Shown one piece after another: positions 58,543 to 64,000 of a DNA stretch of 64,000 nt. Under the pieces are notes generated by a model that did not search any database, was not told the origin of the DNA, and saw only the letters and a program-made list of their open reading frames with translations. The stretch lies in the NCBI GenBank assembly GCA_964058845.1, contig CAXKVR010000243.1, positions 87,594-151,593 on the forward strand. Reading direction: 5' to 3'. A program made the translations under genes and the position numbers. The DNA comes from Carex sylvatica (taxonomy: Eukaryota; Streptophyta; Magnoliopsida; Poales; Cyperaceae). Numbering within the stretch: the first letter of the stretch is position 1; every line of letters starts with the position of its first letter.

Positions 58543-59241
58543 AAAAAACAACAACAAAATGTACCTCTCCAAACTTTGTTGAATCCACAGAGACACCACC
58601 AACCACCATTTGACGAGATATACTTCCTTCTCCAGATTGAGAACCACCAGATGTTATCTCGTTCTTGGATTACAAAAGAAAAAGAAAAAGAGAATGAAAA
58701 CTAAAATGAAGATCAACTTATGGTTATAAATGGAAATCACTTATTTTACAGCAGTACCTTAGATGGTTTCATACCACCAACAGATGATTCGCCTTCATCT
58801 CCAGAACCAATCTTAGGCCGCTTATTAGAGTCCATTAGGTTAGGGTTTGAGAGAAGTCAGGAAGAGAGATGGAGAAATCGGACTGAAGAGAGATGGAGAA
58901 ATCGGACTAAAGAGAGGCGGTTCAGACGAGAGAAAAGGAGTGTGCAGAGTGAAGAGAGTGCGGGAAAAAGACAAAAATGAAAAAAAAATACAACAAAGGG
59001 GAGAGGCGGTTGATGAGTTGGGGCTCCAATTCCAGAATCATTATCACCCTAGGTACCTGAGGTTTACAAGTACTAAATCTGAACCGTTCTCTTTACTTTA
59101 GCAGACCTCCTATAGTTTCCATAAGCACCGGATCAAATTAGACTCAGCTGAGATTTAATTTAAACCGTCCGTTTTCTTAGATTGTATCTCAGGTACCTGA
59201 GGGGATACGGACTCTCAATTTCATCATGTGATAAAATTAAC
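58543..59241. repeat. direct repeat B: promoter plus exons 1-2 (unit 1)
   Basis: Second copy of the A block. Exon 1 is 58835-58758, exon 2 is 58663-58565 and the upstream MITE is 59035-59214. It ends at the same word as A (GATAAAATTAAC), which is also the junction with the next 3.98-kb unit. Confidence 0.92.
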
Positions 59242-62200
59242 CTTTCGAGGCAATTGAAATAATTTGTTGACCTTACTGCCTATATTGTCACCTGTTTCCG
59301 TCCTCAACTGCAATATGACCTACATAAGGTCCAAATTAAAAAAAATTATGTGGTTTGAAAATAATTGTTTTGGTAAATTAAAAACAAATATTTTGGATGA
59401 GATTTATATCATACCAATTGATATAATTTGGAAATGATATGTGAATCAACCTCTTCAATATTATTTGGAATGCCATATAAAATTATTTCTGCAAAACTTG
59501 TACTTTGAAATATCTGCAAAGAGGTAATCAATGAATGTTGTCAACATATGAAATGAAGCTAATAACGAAAAAATATTATAGAGATCCAAAACCGAACAAC
59601 ACTTTAATTGTTCTTGTTTTTAAAGATTTATATATGGAGTTATGAGCGACTCTTGGAGAGTTAGACAGACACTAAAAAAGCTGACATTGGAGGCAATTGC
59701 AAGGCATACGGCGGAGATAGCAACAAAAATATCCAATGCAGCTACATCTGCAAGTTTACCTGTACACAGAGGACCTTGAGAACAGGAGGTAGAACTCAAA
59801 ACACAGCAAGTTCAGACAGATATTCATGGCAAAGGTGACTTACAACCACCTCTGAATGAAGTGGTGTTGGGAACTGAAGAGGGTTGGATCTTGGTCCAAA
59901 TAAAGAAACAAAGGAGACAAGATATCACAGATCGTACATCAAAGAAGGGTTTCATTACTCAGAAGCATAAGGAAGATTTAAAGGCAATGGGACGCTGCTT
60001 TAACTGCTTGCAAAAAGGGCATAAGAGAACAGAGTGCAAAAAGCCAGTCACATGCCTTAAATGCAACAAACCTGGTCATTTCTCGTATAGATGCAGCCAA
60101 GCCATTAATGAAGTCATTAAGGAGAACAAAAACCCTCAAACCACCAAACAACCCTATAAAGAGGCAAATCCAGACGAAACCCATCACAGAACCATCTAAA
60201 GCAGAAAAAGAAACAAACTTACCACAAACCACTAAAATGGAGAACCTAGCAAATTGGGAAACCATGCCTCTAAACACTAATATGAGCTTTGAGAGCGATA
60301 GAAGTGAGGAACTCAAGTGTTCCTACCTAAAACAGACACTACACCCAGCCAACGCCTTCCTAGAAAGGTCAGCCATAGTCAGAACTGGGCCAAACGCCAA
60401 TGACAAAGTTCTGATGATGCGCATAGCAAACCGGCTTGCGTGTCACTTTGGGAGAAACTACAATGACTTTATATCCCACTTTACATTGGCGACATGCTGG
60501 TTGTTTTTCCAAACATAGACATGAGGGACCAAGCAGTAGACATTGGGATTCTCACAATAACCCCGGGGGTTGAGGTACAAATGGTGAAATGGACTAAAAC
60601 AGCGGGCATGTCACAGGACCCAACCACACACAAAGCCAGAATTAAACTGAATGGATTACCATTTCACTGTTGGAACAAAGAAGCCATAATCAACTTAGTG
60701 TCAGGGTTTGGGACACTACTGAGGATTGCCCCATTCTTTGTACCGGGTAAATATGAATATCTGAAAATTCTGATAGGTTGTTTTCACCCAGTTAACATCC
60801 CCAGGAATCTCTTTGGTACAGATGACCGTTCCTCATGCACAGTAGAGGTACTGATTGATGGTTGAATTCACAACTCAAACCTCCCAGCTGCCGCTGCTGG
60901 TCACCATGGAGGAGGAGGAGGAGGAGGATCACACTACGATCACTTAAGAAACCAAGATGATGAAGAAGAGGTTGGTGACATATCTCAGGTGCGAACCGAG
61001 GCAGATCGAAGGTACCGCACCGATCAGCGGTAGAGGTCAGCTCCTTACTCGCATTATCAAGGAAGGAGACACCAAGAAGGAATGGAGAATGGTGAAGGGG
61101 AGAGCCAGACAGTGATGGCTGAACTGGAGAGTCCAATTACACTGGAGACTCAAGTTCAGGCTAACCGAGAGGAAGTAGAAAATTTGATTTTACTGACCCT
61201 ACTGGTGAATACGGTTAACCCAAAAGGTGACAAAATGGACAACAACAACGCTCATGTTTCACTGGTCCCTAATTCAGATCAATTTCTCAAGGGGAAAAAA
61301 ATTATAGTGGTCAGCTCATTTATTTAACGACAAAGGCAAGACAAAACAAGACAATAAAACAAACTCCACAAATATTAGAAAAAACAACAACAAAATGTAC
61401 CTCTCTAAACTTTGTTGAATCCACAGAGACACCACCAACCACCATTTGACGAGATCTACTTCCTTCTCCAGATTGAGAACCACCAGATGTTATCTCGTTC
61501 TTGGATTACAAAAGAAAAAGAAAAAGAAAAAGAGAATGAAAACTAAAATGAAGATCAACTTATGGTTATAAATGGAAATCACTTATTTTACAGCAGTACC
61601 TCAGATGGTTTCATACCACCAACGGATGATTCGCCTTCATCTCCATAACCAATCTTAGGCTGATTATTAGAGTCCATTAGGTTAGGGTTTGAGAGAAGTC
61701 AGGAAGAGAGATGGAGAAATCGGACTAAAGAGAGGCGGTTCAGACGAGAGAAAAGGAGTGTGCAGAGTGAAGAGAGTGCGGGAAAAAGACAAAAATGAAA
61801 AAAAAAAAAAAACAAAGGGGAGATGCGGTTGATGAGTTGGACTCCAATCCCAGAATCATTATCACCCTAGGTACTTGAGGTTTACAAGTACTAAATCTGA
61901 ACCGTTCTCTTTACTTTAGCAGACCTCCTATAGTTTCCATAAGCACCGGATCAAATTGGACTCAGCTGAGATTTAATTTAAACCGTCCGTTTTCTTAGAT
62001 TGTATCTCAGGTTCCTGAGGGGATACAGACTCTCAATTCCATCATGTGATAAAATTAACACCACGACGACGACGACGACGACAACAACAACGACGACGAC
62101 AACAACAACGACAACAACAACAATAACAACAACAACAATAATAATAATAATAATAATACAGATTTAGTAAATCACCCCGTGCCGTGCCAGTAGGATAAAA

Positions 62201-62815
62201 AAATTCGAATAATATAATCCAAGAACTGCGATCATAGGCACAATAATACACGTTGCCTAATGACATCGAGCATTGCCCACAAGTTATAAGCACACTAGCC
62301 GATGGGTATATCATAATTCGATATGTCATCTCGCCTAAATGATTCATCTACCAAATATATAAAATAAGAGAAATCATACAATGCAAGTCGTAAGAATATA
62401 GTCAATCTTATCCCTCATGAGCAGGAGAGAACTCCACCGTCCGGCCAGACAAAATGGGCAATCATAAAAACATGAGACACGCAGCCTCGTATCAAAACAT
62501 AGGACACGCAGTCCAATATCACAAAAAACAACAACAAAATGTACCTCTCCAAACTTTGTTGAATCCACAGAGACACCACCAACCACCATTTGACGAGATA
62601 TACTTCCTTCTCCAGATTGAGAACCACCAGATGTTATCTCGTTCTTGGATTACAAAAGAAAAAGAAAAAGAGAATGAAAACTAAAATGAAGATCAACTTA
62701 TGGTTATAAATGGAAATCACTTATTTTACAGCAGTACCTTAGATGGTTTCATACCACCAACAGATGATTCGCCTTCATCTCCAGAACCAATCTTAGGCCG
62801 CTTATTAGAGTCCAT
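59224..62815 (-). CDS. predicted truncated mini-gene in tandem unit 2 (exons 1-4)
   Basis: Exon 1 62815-62738 (set B) or 61677-61600 (set A); exon 2 62643-62545 or 61499-61401; exon 3 59513-59415; exon 4 59319-59242. At the unit junction the exon 4 donor AAG/GT is kept, but the next sequence is unit 1's upstream region. If it is not spliced there, the frame reads on as VNFIT and ends at TGA (59224-59226), giving 123 residues: 26+33+33+26+5. All four exons are phase 0 and open. The N-terminus is acidic and Gly/Ser-rich; the rest is two short helical segments. Function unknown; whether it is transcribed cannot be told from sequence. It might be a non-functional duplicate. Confidence 0.5.
59642..61327 (+). 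pseudogene. LINE ORF1-like CCHC plus DUF4283-like ORF, unit 2 copy
   Basis: Same sequence and same defects as 55659-57344: TGA after 45 codons, two compensating frame changes, TGA at about 60863 and a later TAG. Differences from unit 1 are a few single bases (for example GACAGACAC against GACAGGCAC). Shared defects show it was already dead when the unit multiplied. Confidence 0.82.
61378..62059. repeat. direct repeat A, unit 2 copy
   Basis: Matches 57395-58076 at an offset of 3983. Exon 2 is 61499-61401, exon 1 is 61677-61600 and the MITE is 61853-62032. Confidence 0.9.
62061..62158. repeat. compound ACG/AAC/AAT microsatellite, unit 2
   Basis: Same graded triplet tract as in unit 1, one AAT shorter. 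This is the only length difference noticed between units 1 and 2. Confidence 0.92.
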
Positions 62816-63221
62816 TAGGTTAGGGTTTGAGAGAAGTCAGGAAGAGAGATGGAGAAATCGGACTGAAGAGAGATGGAGAAATCGGACTAAAGAGAGGCGG
62901 TTCAGACGAGAGAAAAGGAGTGTGCAGAGTGAAGAGAGTGCGGGAAAAAGACAAAAATGAAAAAAAAATACAACAAAGGGGAGAGGCGGTTGATGAGTTG
63001 GGGCTCCAATTCCAGAATCATTATCACCCTAGGTACCTGAGGTTTACAAGTACTAAATCTGAACCGTTCTCTTTACTTTAGCAGACCTCCTATAGTTTCC
63101 ATAAGCACCGGATCAAATTAGACTCAGCTGAGATTTAATTTAAACCGTCCGTTTTCTTAGATTGTATCTCAGGTACCTGAGGGGATACGGACTCTCAATT
63201 TCATCATGTGATAAAATTAAC
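62523..63221. repeat. direct repeat B, unit 2 copy
   Basis: Matches 58543-59241 at an offset of 3980. Exon 2 is 62643-62545, exon 1 is 62815-62738 and the MITE is 63015-63194. It ends at the junction with unit 3. Confidence 0.9.
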
Positions 63222-64000
63222 CTTTCGAGGCAATTGAAATAATTTGTTGACCTTACTGCCTATATTGTCACCTGTTTCCGTCCTCAACTGCAATATGACC
63301 TACATAAGGTCCAAATTAAAAAAAATTATGTGGTTTGAAAATAATTGTTTTGGTAAATTAAAAACAAATATTTTGGATGAGATTTATATCATACCAATTG
63401 ATATAATTTGGAAATGATATGTGAATCAACCTCTTCAATATTATTTGGAATGCCATATAAAATTATTTCTGCAAAACTTGTACTTTGAAATATCTGCAAA
63501 GAGGTAATCAATGAATGTTGTCAACATATGAAATGAAGCTAATAACGAAAAAATATTATAGAGATCCAAAACCGAACAACACTTTAATTGTTCTTGTTTT
63601 TAAAGATTTATATATGGAGTTATGAGCGACTCTTGGAGAGTTAGACAGACACTAAAAAAGCTGACATTGGAGGCAATTGCAAGGCATACGGCGGAGATAG
63701 CAACAAAAATATCCAATGCAGCTACATCTGCAAGTTTACCTGTACACAGAGGACCTTGAGAACAGGAGGTAGAACTCAAAACACAGCAAGTTCAGACAGA
63801 TATTCATGGCAAAGGTGACTTACAACCACCTCTGAATGAAGTGGTGTTGGGAACTGAAGAGGGTTGGATCTTGGTCCAAATAAAGAAACAAAGGAGACAA
63901 GATATCACAGATCGTACATCAAAGAAGGGTTTCATTACTCAGAAGCATAAGGAAGATTTAAAGGCAATGGGACGCTGCTTTAACTGCTTGCAAAAAGGGC
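63204..64000 (-). CDS. 3' part of the mini-gene in tandem unit 3 (partial, exons 3-4)
   Basis: Exon 3 63493-63395 and exon 4 63299-63222, with run-on stop TGA at 63204-63206, as in unit 2. Exons 1-2 would lie beyond the window. The + strand LINE ORF1-like sequence starts again at 63622 and is cut by the window edge after its first knuckle begins (GRCFNCLQKG). Confidence 0.5.
63221..64000. repeat. 3.98-kb tandem unit 3 (incomplete)
   Basis: The first 780 bp of a further unit, offset 3980 from unit 2 and identical to it by eye. The array continues past the window edge; total copy number is unknown. Confidence 0.95.

Larger units (their letters stand above)
51690..58835 (-). pseudogene. unidentified helical-repeat-like gene, copy II, all 14 exons but disrupted
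   Basis: Exon 1 58835-58758 (MDSNKRPKIGSGDEGESSVG) or alternative 57694-57617; exon 2 58663-58565 (GEGSISRQMVVGGVSVDSTK) or 57516-57418; exon 3 55530-55432 (SFAEIILYGIPNNIEEVD); exon 4 55336-55259; exon 5 about 55149-54980; exon 6 about 54875-54815; exon 7 53118-52955; then exons 8-14 in the copy I pattern to TAG at 51690-51692. Exons 1-4 are phase 0 throughout. The full product would be about 461 residues: an acidic Gly/Ser-rich start, then helical segments. Breaks are two in-frame stops in exon 5 (TAA after LEK, TAG further on), a one-base phase error between exons 7 and 8 shared with copy I, and a LINE in intron 6. Intron 2 holds an antisense LINE ORF1-like sequence. The family is not recognised. 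Confidence 0.7.
55258..59240. repeat. 3.98-kb tandem unit 1
   Basis: 3983 bp. Left to right it contains exon 4, exon 3, the antisense LINE ORF1-like sequence, exon 1-2 set A, a triplet microsatellite block, and exon 1-2 set B. The next unit starts at 59241 with CCTTTCGAGGCAATTG, the same words as 55258. Unit 1 differs from unit 2 by a few single bases in its first part (for example CACATGTTTCCTTCC against CACCTGTTTCCGTCC) and by one AAT repeat. Confidence 0.95.
59241..63220. repeat. 3.98-kb tandem unit 2
   Basis: 3980 bp, nearly identical to unit 1 (3 bp shorter at the triplet microsatellite). Its first several hundred bases are identical to unit 3 where both can be compared, and differ from unit 1 by the same single bases. 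Confidence 0.95.

Noticed and set aside
57395..59241. Repeats A and B as the two LTRs of a retrotransposon
   Set aside because: They lack TG...CA ends and a 5-bp duplication, and they contain spliceable exons with an open frame. The spacer between them has no retroelement domains.

Overview
The window reads as nuclear DNA of a flowering plant. It is AT-rich, has short GT-AG introns, F-box-DUF295 and BOI-type RING genes, L1-type plant LINEs, and many hAT, Mutator and Harbinger miniature elements. A CCHC plus DUF4283-like ORF of a type common in monocots leans towards a non-grass monocot, but the species cannot be named from the sequence. No tRNA or rRNA gene was recognised.

Layout. 1-29.7 kb is mostly intergenic and repeat-rich. 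It holds one confident gene, a four-exon minus-strand BOI-type RING E3 ligase (8553-9893), among MITEs, foldback elements, a large inverted repeat (16.58-18.39 kb), a CGGGT-rich element and an LTR-like sequence (24.3-26.0 kb). At 29783-30862 is an intact single-exon F-box-DUF295 gene. 31.3-36.2 kb holds a solo LTR with a TG...CA and 5-bp target duplication, a decayed Ty1-copia RNase H fragment, a Mutator-like MITE and a hAT-like element. 36.5-39.1 kb has only faint exon-like pieces. 39.28-45.12 kb is a nearly complete but dead minus-strand LINE. It has ORF1 with a zinc knuckle, and ORF2 with endonuclease, reverse transcriptase, zf-RVT and RNase H. A hAT MITE with a perfect 8-bp target duplication interrupts it.

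46.0-64.0 kb is the most unusual part. A BURP-domain pseudogene lies next to the remains of an unrecognised 14-exon minus-strand gene of about 461 codons, reconstructed here from splice sites and matching phases. The 3' part exists in two tandem copies (46462-50317 and 50318-55412). The second copy has a 3'-truncated LINE in intron 6. The 5' part (exons 1-4) lies in a 3.98-kb tandem repeat of at least 2.2 units (55258-59240, 59241-63220, 63221 to the window edge). Each repeat carries two alternative exon 1-2 sets, each with a Mutator-like MITE just upstream, an antisense LINE ORF1-like sequence inside intron 2, and exons 3-4. The repeat junction falls on the exon 4 donor site, so the outer units look like self-contained mini-genes with a predicted product of 123 residues. 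No copy of the full-length gene in the window is intact.

The clearest general pattern is a Mutator-type MITE family of roughly 176-217 bp with 9-bp target duplications. There are at least six independent insertions, plus one carried inside the tandem units. One lies just upstream of the BOI-type gene.
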